Assembly (NCBI GenBank): GCA_030053945.1
Contig: JASGCW010000005.1
Coordinates: 42,520 to 106,519 of the forward strand
DNA: 64,000 bases
DNA from: Limnohabitans sp.
GTDB taxonomy: Bacteria; Bacteroidota; Bacteroidia; Flavobacteriales; Flavobacteriaceae
Direction of reading: 5' to 3'
How positions within the stretch are numbered: the stretch's first letter is position 1; each line of letters opens with the position of its first letter. Shown in pieces: positions 43,663 through 53,759 of this stretch. Below the pieces are notes generated by a model, which saw nothing but the letters and a program-made list of their open reading frames with translations, did not search any database and was not told the DNA's origin. The translations under genes and the position numbers were made by a program.

Positions 43663-44478
43663 TCATAAAATTAAAAACCAACCAAACACAGGTATCGCTT
43701 CCACCCAAAAAGAAGTATAATATTTAGAACAATTTGGGCTTGCAAAAAAAAGAAAAATTGCAATTGTAAAAATTAATAGCAATCTCAATAATTGAAATCT
43801 GATGTTGTTATTGTCATTGATATTGAATAAATCTAAAATTAAGCACATTAGAAGTAACCCATACCCTAACCATTTTGTTTGGCTCACTCCTATTTGTTGT
43901 GGAATGGTTTGCAAACTCAACGCATCATTTGATAAGTCAACAATTTCAAAAATAAGCATCAAAACAAACACAATTAGAAAACGCTGTATAAAATAAATCC
44001 AAATCAATTCACCTATCAATATTTCCGAATAAAAAATGGGTAACAAAACAGTTACAATTGCCCAACTCAACGCCACCAAATATATTTTTACTCCGCTCCA
44101 GTTTCTAAAATTGGTCTTTTTTGGCAAAATAGGCAAGGCGTAAAATCCAGTCAATAGCAAAGCTCCTATCGCAGTAATTTGAGTCACTGGAATGAGTTGA
44201 AAAAAAAAGTAACTACAAAAAATAGCCGAAACAAAACTTACAGCAATTACCAACCGTAGCTGAGTATGCCAAACTACTTTTTTAACTCTCGCTAATTCAT
44301 CGTATTTAATAAAGTTATATCCAACTACCGTCCCAAAAAATGCAAACCAAGATACATTATTATCAATACCTAGTTGAAATTTATCGCAAGTAATTTCTAC
44401 AAAGGCAAAAACTGCCAATGCCACGTGAATGCTTCCATTGATATAAAAATCGAAAATATTTTTGAGCAGCTTACTCAT
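43663..44478 (-). CDS. UbiA-like integral membrane protein
   Basis: 271 residues, about eight hydrophobic helices. NFIKYDE (~55-61) and FEIVDLSND (~177-185) occupy the places of the two Asp-rich motifs of UbiA prenyltransferases, the first in a reduced form, so activity is uncertain. Overlaps the PbpC stop by 8 bp, so it is part of the same transcript. Confidence 0.65.
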   Translation of the reverse strand: MSKLLKNIFDFYINGSIHVALAVFAFVEITCDKFQLGIDNNVSWFAFFGTVVGYNFIKYDELARVKKVVWHTQLRLVIAVSFVSAIFCSYFFFQLIPVTQITAIGALLLTGFYALPILPKKTNFRNWSGVKIYLVALSWAIVTVLLPIFYSEILIGELIWIYFIQRFLIVFVLMLIFEIVDLSNDALSLQTIPQQIGVSQTKWLGYGLLLMCLILDLFNINDNNNIRFQLLRLLLIFTIAIFLFFASPNCSKYYTSFWVEAIPVFGWFLIL

Positions 44479-46861
44479 TTTCTATCGTTACATACTGTTT
44501 TAATTCGGCTCCAGATTCATCAACTACTGTGATTAAATGTTTTCCAGTAGAAGTTATAATTGGCATTTCGTGAAAGGTTTGTGTAGTCCCTTTAAATTCG
44601 TTGTCAATGTACCAATATATTTTTGTATCTCTGTTTGAATGTGCAATTTTAAAAATAACAGGTTGAATTTTTCCTTCAAAATTTTTCGTGAGATAGATTT
44701 TGCTATTGGCTTTCGGGTAAATAAATCCCATTGCACTCACATTTGCATCTTGGCAATCTGATCGAAACGGTGGCAATGGCAAATAATCAATATGTAGTCC
44801 TTTATAATACCATTCGATCACTGGTGGGAGGATAAACCAAGATTGAGTAACAATATTATCTACCGATTCACAAGTACTGTTCACTCGAAATTGTCTTGTG
44901 GGATCTAAATGTATGGTTTTATGATACGGACAAACTCTCGTTTTCATTCCGCTTTTAGGAATAAGTTGTTTTACTTTTGGACAGTCATCTTTTGCTAAAT
45001 ACCCACTTAGTTTACAACAATCTACTGAAACTAAATCTTGAGGCTGTGAAAACCATTTTTTTCGTGGTAACAAATTAAAAACATCAAACAAGACAGGTGC
45101 AGCACTATCAATTCCTGTTAATTGAGGTCGTCCTTCTCCTGAAGCATTACCTACCCAAATCCCTACCACATAATCACTATTGGTCCCTATTGCCCAAGCA
45201 TCACGATTCCCGAAACTTGTACCAGTTTTCCAAGCGATTTGCAAAGAAGAATCATAAAAACGCCAAGCTTCATCCTCAGTTGGACGATTTACTTCTTTCA
45301 TCGCTTGATAAGTTAAATAAATTGCTCCAGCTCCTACTGTATTTTTTTCTTCTTTTTCATCTCCAAATTCTTGTAAAAAATCGTTTTTATAATTGATTTC
45401 ACAAAATTCATTTGTTCTGTATTTCTGTGACTTTTGATAATAATTTAATGTCGAAGTTAGATTAGCATAAGTCCGACTTAAATCCCATAAATTACTTTCG
45501 GCTCCTCCTAAAATCAAAGACAACCCATAATGATCAGGATGTTTATTGATATTTTTTAACTTGTATTGCTTTAATGTTTCGTAAAATTTATGAACGCCGT
45601 GTTCTTGCAACATCAATACCGCAGGGATATTCAAAGATCTAGATAGAGCCCTTTGTGCGGGCACTGCGCCGTCAAAAGTCAAATTGAAATTTTGAGGCAT
45701 ATACCCTGAAATTTGCGTGGGTATGTCTGCAACTAATGTATTTGGTAAAATTTCGCCTTCATCCACCATTGATGCAAATAACAAGGGTTTCAAAACACTT
45801 CCTGTACTTCGTGGTGCAGTAATAATATCTACATCCTTATCGTGATACATATCAGTTGGGGTATTGCCTACATAACTCAGTACGTTTCTGTTTTTGACAT
45901 CAAGCACAATCACTGCCATATTATGGACTTCGTTTTGACTGTATTGATTGTGATACTGACTTACGATTTGGTTTACCCTATTTTGTAACGAAATATCAAT
46001 TGTAGTCACAATTTTTTGTTCAGGATTTTCTTTTGCCACTTTTTGCAATAAATGCGGTGCAATTTGAGGCAAATTAAATGGTTTTTGTGGCAAGGGTTCA
46101 GTAATAGCAAGATCAAAAGTCAGTTTATCGATAATTTTATTATCTAATAACTTTTTCAACAATCGATTGCGCTTTTTTAGTAATTGTTGCTGATTTTTCC
46201 CTGGGTAAATCAACTTGGGTGAATTAGGCAAAACCGCTAATGTAGCGCTTTCGGCCCAAGATAATTGATGCGGTTGTACCCCAAAATAACGCCAAGCAGC
46301 CATTTCAAGACCTACCACATTTCCGCCAAAAGGTGCGTGTGCTGCATACAATTCTAAAATTCGATCTTTAGAGTATCTGAACTCCAATCGAGTGGAAAGA
46401 ATAAGTTCTATAATTTTTTCAAAGTAAGTTCTTTTTTGATTTTTCCGAGACAAACGAACCACCTGCTGTGTAATCGTACTTCCTCCTCGCACTACTTTTC
46501 CTGCGGCTCTATTTTGTTTGATTGCCTTAACCATCGCTATAGGGTTAAATCCAGGATGATAGTAAAAATGCTCGTCCTCAAAATAGACCACACATTGTTT
46601 GAATTTATCAGGAATAGAATCTTGTTCTGGAAAACGCCATTGACCATCATTTGCGATTTTTGCTCCTAACAATTCACCAGTACTACTTTCAATCACCGTT
46701 GAATAAGGTTCTGCAAAAAGTGTACGTGGTAATGAAAAATAATAAATAATTAGGACTATAAATCCAATGAGGGATTTCTTTTTGTTATTGCTTATCCAAT
46801 CAATAATAAATCTGTAAAAACCTAAAAATTTATCATATTTAAAGTTCCATAACCATTTCAT
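44471..46861 (-). CDS. pbpC: Penicillin-binding protein 1C
   Basis: 796 residues. One N-terminal membrane helix (~30-48). Transglycosylase domain ~60-230: EDEHFYYHPGFNP with catalytic Glu, GGSTITQQVVR. Transpeptidase domain ~300-590: STGSVLKP (SxxK), KTGTSFGNRDAW (KTG). C-terminal PBP1C domain (~690-796). Polymerises and possibly cross-links peptidoglycan in the periplasm. Typically encoded with an alpha-2-macroglobulin, as here, although a GNAT gene is inserted. It overlaps the GNAT gene (23 bp) and UbiA-like gene (8 bp). Confidence 0.94.
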   Translation of the reverse strand: MKWLWNFKYDKFLGFYRFIIDWISNNKKKSLIGFIVLIIYYFSLPRTLFAEPYSTVIESSTGELLGAKIANDGQWRFPEQDSIPDKFKQCVVYFEDEHFYYHPGFNPIAMVKAIKQNRAAGKVVRGGSTITQQVVRLSRKNQKRTYFEKIIELILSTRLEFRYSKDRILELYAAHAPFGGNVVGLEMAAWRYFGVQPHQLSWAESATLAVLPNSPKLIYPGKNQQQLLKKRNRLLKKLLDNKIIDKLTFDLAITEPLPQKPFNLPQIAPHLLQKVAKENPEQKIVTTIDISLQNRVNQIVSQYHNQYSQNEVHNMAVIVLDVKNRNVLSYVGNTPTDMYHDKDVDIITAPRSTGSVLKPLLFASMVDEGEILPNTLVADIPTQISGYMPQNFNLTFDGAVPAQRALSRSLNIPAVLMLQEHGVHKFYETLKQYKLKNINKHPDHYGLSLILGGAESNLWDLSRTYANLTSTLNYYQKSQKYRTNEFCEINYKNDFLQEFGDEKEEKNTVGAGAIYLTYQAMKEVNRPTEDEAWRFYDSSLQIAWKTGTSFGNRDAWAIGTNSDYVVGIWVGNASGEGRPQLTGIDSAAPVLFDVFNLLPRKKWFSQPQDLVSVDCCKLSGYLAKDDCPKVKQLIPKSGMKTRVCPYHKTIHLDPTRQFRVNSTCESVDNIVTQSWFILPPVIEWYYKGLHIDYLPLPPFRSDCQDANVSAMGFIYPKANSKIYLTKNFEGKIQPVIFKIAHSNRDTKIYWYIDNEFKGTTQTFHEMPIITSTGKHLITVVDESGAELKQYVTIENE

Positions 46862-47681
46862 ATTGATTGACTGTATTTTTTAAACCTATACTTTCGAAAA
46901 AACCTTTTAAACTGGCAATTTTATCAACATTTATCAAAGAAATATTATCTTTTTCAAACATATTAACATAAGAAAATAACTGACTGCCAACACCTTTTCT
47001 TCTATGTTCTTTTTCAACAGCAAATTGACGAATTCTTTTTTCGGAAGGATTAAAAACAAGATATCCTATTAATATGTTGTCATCAAAAGCGCCAATTATT
47101 TTAATTTTAGTTTGTAGCTTGAGCATAGTTTCGATTGAGTTTTGCCAAGTTGGCTTAAAATCCCAGAACTTGACTATTTCACCCCAAGAAACGGTATCTA
47201 TTTCACTAATTTGAATATTTGAATTTTCATTCGCTATTGGCTGTATTTCCCCTTTATAACATTCTACCTCTCTAACTTTTTTAAAACCTATTTTTTCGTA
47301 AGCATTAATTGCAAAAGAATTTATGGTTAATACTTCTAAAACAAGCACATTTATTTTATAGTCTAATACAATAGATTTAGAAAATTCATACATTTTCTGA
47401 GTCAATCCTTGACCTCTATATTTAGGTAAAACAGCTGTTCCTCCATTATAAACTCTCTTTATTCCATTTAGTTCAGAATAAAAATGCAGAATAAATCCAA
47501 CTAATTTATTTTCATCAAACACACCAACAGAAAAATCAAGTCTAATTCCTTCCGTATCGAATTTAGCTTGCAAAGCTTCACTTGTAATTGTAATTGGCAC
47601 AAAATAATCGGAAAACCCTAAATTAAATGCTTCTACAATTTCGTGAATGGAAGTATCTTGTAAGTTTTTAAATATTAACAT
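46839..47681 (-). CDS. Tandem GNAT-domain acetyltransferase
   Basis: 280 residues with two GNAT domains. First ~1-145: VLPKYRGQGLTQKMYEFS is the acetyl-CoA motif (RGQGLT). Second ~155-280: VEKEHRRKGVGSQLFSYVN. Substrate unknown. Overlaps pbpC by 23 bp and is separated from the alpha-2-macroglobulin gene by 114 bp with repeats. Confidence 0.85.
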   Translation of the reverse strand: MLIFKNLQDTSIHEIVEAFNLGFSDYFVPITITSEALQAKFDTEGIRLDFSVGVFDENKLVGFILHFYSELNGIKRVYNGGTAVLPKYRGQGLTQKMYEFSKSIVLDYKINVLVLEVLTINSFAINAYEKIGFKKVREVECYKGEIQPIANENSNIQISEIDTVSWGEIVKFWDFKPTWQNSIETMLKLQTKIKIIGAFDDNILIGYLVFNPSEKRIRQFAVEKEHRRKGVGSQLFSYVNMFEKDNISLINVDKIASLKGFFESIGLKNTVNQYEMVMEL

Positions 47682-47716
47682 TTTGATTTTTATTTCACGG
47701 AGTTACACAAAGGAAA

Positions 47717-47750
47717 CACAAAGTTTCACGAAGCTTTGTGAAACTTTGTG
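47717..47750. repeat. Perfect 13-bp hairpin in CTTTGTG repeat tract
   Basis: CACAAAGTTTCAC (47717-47729) and GTGAAACTTTGTG (47738-47750), 8-nt loop; further CTTTGTG-type units continue to 47773. Similar CTTTGTG/CACAAAG tracts occur near 37550 and 57840. May act as terminator after the alpha-2-macroglobulin gene. Confidence 0.65.
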
Positions 47751-47794
47751 GAAAAACTTTGTGAGACTTTGTGTTACTGTACTAAATTCAATTT

Positions 47795-50700
47795 TTACCT
47801 AACAATTTGTACCCATTGCCCTTTAGTACGAGCCATAAAACTATTATCATACATCGCTTCACACTGAACTCCAGGCAAGTAATAACTTCCTAAATAAGAA
47901 GCATTAATCAGCATTTTGAATACTCTGGTTTCTCCAGATTTTAGTCCGAAGTAATAATTAGCTCTATCATCACGAATATCAATATAATCTGCTAGATTTT
48001 CCGTTGCATTACCAAAATCAGTAAAACGAGTATTTACAATTTCAAAGCCTGAAGGTAATATTTGAGTGAGTGCTATGTTTGGAACAAATTCGTTTTTACG
48101 ATTTCTAAGCACAACCTCAGCAATAAGTTCTGTTCCTTGAGCAATTGTAGAAACATTTATCGCTTTTCCTTTTCTATCTTTAAATACTACCGAAGCTGTA
48201 ACATTACTAGAAGCTACTTTTTCTTGTCCCACAGGTAGTATTCCGCTATTGATAATTCTAAGGAATAATGTATTGTTTTTATTATTTTTCAAAGTCACTT
48301 TACCAATACCTCCTGTAGTGATAATGGTACGCTGCGCAATAGGCTTTGCAGAATTAACCGCTACTGTTTTACCTGCATTTGTTAACTGTATATTAATTCC
48401 TTTTCCACCATTAAATTTAGCAAACTTAGACATTGCATACAATGAATATGCCGTCGTTTGTGTACTCATCCAAGTATCTGAAGAAAGGTTTTTAGCTAAT
48501 TTCACAGCTGTTGCAAATGCCTTTTGCTTTTGATTCATCAAAACTAAGGCTTCTAAAGTCATTGCGCGATTTCTATCCTCAGAACCATAACTATAATAGT
48601 AACCTCCACTAGTATCATTAATATTAGTGCTCATCAATAACGCATTTGCTGCACTTGTTTGTTGGATAAGCGCGTAGGTTGCTGCTAAACGAAGCTTCGT
48701 TTCATTTGAAATACCTTTCGTTTCTCGCAAACGGTTCATAGAGGCCAAATCAGCGGCATCTGCAAGTGCTAATGTATATAAACGGTACGCTTGATTCAAA
48801 TCGGTATTATAATCATTTTCCATTCGCCATTGCTTCGCAATTTTTTGTTGGTAGGCAATCCATTTTGATTTAAAGTTTGCAGGTAAGGCATACCCTTTTT
48901 TCTCTGCTTCTAGCATAAAATGTCCCGCATAACTCGTTCCCCAATCATCTGGGGTTGTTCCTCCTTCCCAATAACTTACACCACCGGCAGCAAGCTGAAA
49001 ACTAGACAATCTTGCAATACCTTTGGTCACATTTCGCTGAATAGATTGTTTTCTAACTGCATCTACATCAATAACATCTGTTAAATACAACTGAGGAAAA
49101 ACAGAAGAAGTAGTTTGCTCCACACAACCGTGAGGATATTGAATAAGATAATCTAAACGTCTTCCAAAATCGATTGTAGGAATAGATGAAATTTCAATAA
49201 CCGCCTTATTACTTCCTGCCACACCAAAAGATTTCCAATCCATCGTTTTTTGAGCATTACCACCTATAAGCGCATCTGATGTTAGCGTAGTCACTGGATT
49301 AGGATTCATAACATCTATTTCGACCTCATAAACCGATTTTTCATTTCCAGAAGTTGCTATAACTTGAACTTTGCCAATACCCGTAACATTTCCTACACTC
49401 AAATTGAAATAGGCCATTTTTTCATCTGGACTCGCAAAATATACTTTTTGCGTAGCTGGACTAGTCAATTTGACCGCATTATTTGTTTTTACTTGTACGG
49501 TAACATTTTTAATATGCTTTTCTGTAGCAAAAAGCGTTACTGGTAAAGTTACTTTTTCCGAAGGAGAAATCTTTCTAGGTAAAGATGCCAACACCATTAA
49601 CGAACTTTTCACTGCTGTCACTTTTTCGGCCATACCATAGGCTCCTTTTTCGGCATTAGCAGCTACCACCATAGTTTTTACCGAACCTATGTATTTAGGT
49701 AGTTTGAACGTATGTGTTTTACTTCCGCCACTTAATCTAAACGGACCAAAATACATTACTACGGGTTTAAAACGATTTGCTTTTTTAGCATTTGCTCCAC
49801 CTTTTTCGGCATCACCACCTATACTAAAAATCTGATTGATACGTCCTCCGTAGGCACCTATTACATTATCATAAATATCCCAAGTACGAACACCTAAAGC
49901 TTCACGAGTATAGAAACTATCCCAAGCATTTGGCGTTTTAAATCGGGTTAAATCTAAAAGACCTTCATCAACCACAGCAATTGTATAGGTCATATCCTTA
50001 CCATTTTCTTCACTAACCTTAACATTTACGGTGCTTTCAGGCTTTAAGACTTCTGGCATTTCAATTTTAGGCTTCAAAATCGTTTCTTTATCAACCACAC
50101 TAATAGGCACTAGTCCGTACATACGAATAGGCGCATCATTTTTGGTTGAAGCATGCGGACGCAACATCGTGATGTTAATATAAACATTAGGAGCCATATC
50201 ACTTGTAATATCAAGATCTACTTGAGTCTCTCCTTTATCTGTCTTCTCCCAGAAAGTTTTCACTACTCGAGAACCATTTTCGATAGAGATCAACGCTCTA
50301 CCCCCTTCGCTTGATGGGAAGAAAATTTTTGCAGTTTCCCCTACGTTATACTCTTTTTTATTAGTTGAGAAACGTAACATAGTCGCTTCTTTACCATCAG
50401 AATTTTTAGAGCGTTCTGACCAATAAGGATAATCTAAAAACACAGTGTTACCAGTTGCATGACCATCATTAGGATCTATAGCTCTAATCAGGTAACGTCC
50501 CCACTCGTCTTCTGGCACAGAAAAAGCAACTTCGCCACGACCAGAACTATCCGTATTTATTGTAAAAGTATCATATGGCGTCGTAGAAGTGCCAGTACTA
50601 TATTTTGACAAATTATCAGACGATTCGTCCCACCACCATCTGGAATCTATTTTATATACTTGAACTTCTAGTCCTCTAACTGACTTGGGTTGTCCCCTCT

Positions 50701-53524
50701 CATTTAGCGTAACAAATTCATATCGATTCTTTTTGCTTGTTTCTAGTAAGCCATATTTGTTAGGTTCAGGCGTTTTTATACCCACATATGTTTGATAAGG
50801 AGAGTATTTCACCATACTCACATCGGTACTTACATCACCTCCATTTTCATACACTTTAGTAATAAAAGCCGCATTTAACATTCCTGGTGCTTGTCCTTTC
50901 AAATTAGGATCTATAGAAAAACTAGCTACACCATTTTGGTTAACTTTCCCTGAATAGACATTCACCTCCTCTGTTGAAAAAGTACGAGAAGGATCATCAA
51001 AAACAAAATTAGAATACCCTTCAAATGATGTTACTTGTTGGCTAAATTTTGCCTGAACTTCAGTTTTTAAATCTTTGGCAATAGCACCATGCATCCAAGT
51101 AACTTGTACCACGTTAGTATTTTTCTTCGAAGCCGAAAGAACACCTTGATTAAAACTATTTCTTATTTTTAATCGGTTAGGCTTTATCGTTTCAATTTTT
51201 ACGCTTTTATAAAAATGCGCACCACCTACACTAATTCTTGCTTCCCAATTTCCTGTTGGTGCAGAAGCATTTGTAGCCAAATCAAAACGATAATGATTAT
51301 GCTCGTTTGTTCTATTTACATATTGGTAAATCGTTTTACCTGAAGGATCATTAAGTCTAAACTTAATAGGATGATTAACTGGAATTTTATTAGCATTATC
51401 ATTAAGAATAAACGACAGGTGAATAGAATCTCCAGGGCGCCAAACACCTCTTTCCCCATAAATATAACCTTTCAGCCCTTTTTGTAAGGTTTCACCAGCC
51501 ACATCAAAATTACTTAATGACAAAGAAAGTTCATCATCTAGTTTTACATAAGTGGTATTTTTACCGTCTGAAACAATAGCAAAATAAGCAAACTTTTTTA
51601 AGTCAAAATTTGCGATTCCATCTCCATCAGTGGTTGCGGTAGCTAATTTTTGTTGTTGATAGCTATATAAATCTACCGTTGCACCACTAACAGGCTCGGT
51701 AGTTACAATATTACTTACTGCGATAGTCACACTTTTATTATTTCCTCTTTTTGCAATAACTCCTAAATCAGTCGCTAAAACATTAGTAGCTACTTTAGTA
51801 TTGCTGTAATAATAATCTGAGCAAGGATCTTCTCTTTCACGCCATTCATAATCCCCTTCATAATAATAATCATCATAATCACTATCACTATAATTCACAT
51901 CATCCTCATCTTCTTCATCTTCCTCATCTTCAGAATTCTCATCAGTATTTCCAGCACATTTATATAACGCTTGACTTTTTTTGAAAGAAAACTCAACTCT
52001 GTAAATACAACCTGGTTCAGCTGTTACTACTTTAGATAAATCTAAGGAATAGGTATTCCATTTACTATAATCCAAAAGCTCATTCTGTTTTAGCTCTAAA
52101 GTCGTTTTTGCAATTGGCTGACTTACTTTTCGTAAATTTCTAGTGCCGTTTAACTCATTATCTTGCAAAAATTGTAAAATATTATCTTGATAAATTTTAT
52201 ACACTTTCACATTTACCCTTTTCAAATTTGCTGCTTCAAAATGGATTTGCAAATTATTTGAACTTGGCAAAATAGTTCCACTTTTAATCAATTTTACACC
52301 TGGTTTGATAGATTCAAAATTGATAGTTTTAGTATAATTAGCATTTAACTCATCTCCATAAATGTTTTTTATTCCTCTAAAAATCTCAACATCACGCTCG
52401 CCGCTTAGTTCTCCTTTTTCGGAGGTATCTTCTTCGCTAGTATTTTCAGATTCATCTTCAGATTCGCCTTCAGAAGCTGAAGCGGCAGACTCCACCGCCT
52501 CGGCAGCAGCAGCAGTAACAGCAGCAATCGCGGCACTATCTACAGCAGTAGCGGCACTATCCACAGCGACCGAAACAGTATCAGCAATAGCGACAGGCTC
52601 TTCTTCTAAAGGTTCTGCAGGAACCACCTCTTCATTTTTAGGTTGGTAATTATTAAAAAACACTTTTAACACATTACCCATCGTAGCATATTTAACGTCC
52701 TTTGTATCCTGTATGTTTACTAGTCCTCTAAAATCTTGGTCTTTTTTTAACGGATCAGAAAAATTAATTAATAGCGACTGATTGTTTTCATCTCCTATTT
52801 TAATAGTCATTACCTTAAAAACATTTTTAGCAGGAATTTCCATTTTTGTTTTTCCTTCATTGTCAACATCAATTTCATCGCCATCCCATTCTAACTCAAT
52901 CTCACTAGCTTCGTTAGAGCGTTTAATGCCTTCTACCGTATATTTAAATTCGGTACTGGTACTTTGGTCTTTATCAAAAGTTACCTTTAAGTCATCGCCA
53001 TTTTGCGAACATTCTAAAAGATCTGTTATATCTTCAAAGTCAACCACATCGGCAGTTTTGACAGTACCCACTAAATAATAGGTTTCTTTATCTGATGACT
53101 GTAACTCATCTGTCTTAACTATAAAATCTTGTTTGATGGTTTTGAAAGAGAATTTGAATTCTTCTAATTCTTTAGGAACCGATTTTATTTTCCCTAGATT
53201 TAAAGAAACTTGATAAAGTGTATTTTGATCTAATTTATTTTTAGGTAAAAACGCAACTGTATTAGGCGATAACGCCACAACTTTCCCACTCACGCTAGGG
53301 GAAATATCAAACAAATTACTATCTAACTCTTGATTAACTTTCCAGGTTGAATTATTAAAAGCTAACTGCACCCGAATATCAGACTTGACCGAGACGAAAC
53401 CAGAAGTAAAGGCTGAAATATGATCCTTAAACAACCCAAAATTTGAGTCAAAATCAGTTTTTTTTCCACATGAAAAAAGAACGAAAAACGTTAGTACAAC
53501 AACTAACAACTTGGAAAGCTTCAT
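47795..53524 (-). CDS. Bacterial alpha-2-macroglobulin (YfhM-like) lipoprotein
   Basis: 1909 residues from the ATG at 53524, chosen because MKLSKLLVVVLTFFVLFSC is a lipoprotein signal; an upstream in-frame ATG at 53593 would mask it. MG domains follow, then the thioester region YPHGCVEQT with Cys1467 and Gln1470, so the covalent trap is intact. It probably protects the periplasm or surface from attacking proteases, with PbpC repairing the wall. Odd features: an Ala/Ser/Glu-rich insert near ~305-375 and a highly acidic Asp/Glu/Tyr stretch near ~525-565, which make it longer than E. coli YfhM (1653). GTTTACGTAAAC at 53546-53557 upstream is a possible operator. Confidence 0.93.
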   Translation of the reverse strand: MKLSKLLVVVLTFFVLFSCGKKTDFDSNFGLFKDHISAFTSGFVSVKSDIRVQLAFNNSTWKVNQELDSNLFDISPSVSGKVVALSPNTVAFLPKNKLDQNTLYQVSLNLGKIKSVPKELEEFKFSFKTIKQDFIVKTDELQSSDKETYYLVGTVKTADVVDFEDITDLLECSQNGDDLKVTFDKDQSTSTEFKYTVEGIKRSNEASEIELEWDGDEIDVDNEGKTKMEIPAKNVFKVMTIKIGDENNQSLLINFSDPLKKDQDFRGLVNIQDTKDVKYATMGNVLKVFFNNYQPKNEEVVPAEPLEEEPVAIADTVSVAVDSAATAVDSAAIAAVTAAAAEAVESAASASEGESEDESENTSEEDTSEKGELSGERDVEIFRGIKNIYGDELNANYTKTINFESIKPGVKLIKSGTILPSSNNLQIHFEAANLKRVNVKVYKIYQDNILQFLQDNELNGTRNLRKVSQPIAKTTLELKQNELLDYSKWNTYSLDLSKVVTAEPGCIYRVEFSFKKSQALYKCAGNTDENSEDEEDEEDEDDVNYSDSDYDDYYYEGDYEWREREDPCSDYYYSNTKVATNVLATDLGVIAKRGNNKSVTIAVSNIVTTEPVSGATVDLYSYQQQKLATATTDGDGIANFDLKKFAYFAIVSDGKNTTYVKLDDELSLSLSNFDVAGETLQKGLKGYIYGERGVWRPGDSIHLSFILNDNANKIPVNHPIKFRLNDPSGKTIYQYVNRTNEHNHYRFDLATNASAPTGNWEARISVGGAHFYKSVKIETIKPNRLKIRNSFNQGVLSASKKNTNVVQVTWMHGAIAKDLKTEVQAKFSQQVTSFEGYSNFVFDDPSRTFSTEEVNVYSGKVNQNGVASFSIDPNLKGQAPGMLNAAFITKVYENGGDVSTDVSMVKYSPYQTYVGIKTPEPNKYGLLETSKKNRYEFVTLNERGQPKSVRGLEVQVYKIDSRWWWDESSDNLSKYSTGTSTTPYDTFTINTDSSGRGEVAFSVPEDEWGRYLIRAIDPNDGHATGNTVFLDYPYWSERSKNSDGKEATMLRFSTNKKEYNVGETAKIFFPSSEGGRALISIENGSRVVKTFWEKTDKGETQVDLDITSDMAPNVYINITMLRPHASTKNDAPIRMYGLVPISVVDKETILKPKIEMPEVLKPESTVNVKVSEENGKDMTYTIAVVDEGLLDLTRFKTPNAWDSFYTREALGVRTWDIYDNVIGAYGGRINQIFSIGGDAEKGGANAKKANRFKPVVMYFGPFRLSGGSKTHTFKLPKYIGSVKTMVVAANAEKGAYGMAEKVTAVKSSLMVLASLPRKISPSEKVTLPVTLFATEKHIKNVTVQVKTNNAVKLTSPATQKVYFASPDEKMAYFNLSVGNVTGIGKVQVIATSGNEKSVYEVEIDVMNPNPVTTLTSDALIGGNAQKTMDWKSFGVAGSNKAVIEISSIPTIDFGRRLDYLIQYPHGCVEQTTSSVFPQLYLTDVIDVDAVRKQSIQRNVTKGIARLSSFQLAAGGVSYWEGGTTPDDWGTSYAGHFMLEAEKKGYALPANFKSKWIAYQQKIAKQWRMENDYNTDLNQAYRLYTLALADAADLASMNRLRETKGISNETKLRLAATYALIQQTSAANALLMSTNINDTSGGYYYSYGSEDRNRAMTLEALVLMNQKQKAFATAVKLAKNLSSDTWMSTQTTAYSLYAMSKFAKFNGGKGINIQLTNAGKTVAVNSAKPIAQRTIITTGGIGKVTLKNNKNNTLFLRIINSGILPVGQEKVASSNVTASVVFKDRKGKAINVSTIAQGTELIAEVVLRNRKNEFVPNIALTQILPSGFEIVNTRFTDFGNATENLADYIDIRDDRANYYFGLKSGETRVFKMLINASYLGSYYLPGVQCEAMYDNSFMARTKGQWVQIVR

Positions 53525-53545
53525 AGCGATATTTAGTGAATTAAA

Positions 53546-53557
53546 GTTTACGTAAAC
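53546..53557. promoter_or_regulatory. Palindrome GTTTACGTAAAC in divergent promoter region
   Basis: 12-bp perfect palindrome 22 bp before the alpha-2-macroglobulin start, in the 235-bp gap shared with gcvP. Confidence 0.4.
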
Positions 53558-53759
53558 ATAATTAAAAACAAGATGTCTTTTTAAAAAAATCACATAAAAA
53601 TTAATTTCGTTAAAGACATATATTGTTTATTTATTTATACCTATTTTTGTGGCTTAAAAATTTGATGTTAAAAACTAAACCGATAGAAATAATATCAAAA
53701 AACATACCGTTTTTAACATTTTTTCAGAATAAAACACAACTTTTTTAGATACTTTAAAA

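Noticed and set aside
52362..52649. Plus-strand Ser/Ala-rich open frame
   Set aside because: Mirror of the low-complexity Ala/Ser/Glu segment of the alpha-2-macroglobulin gene.
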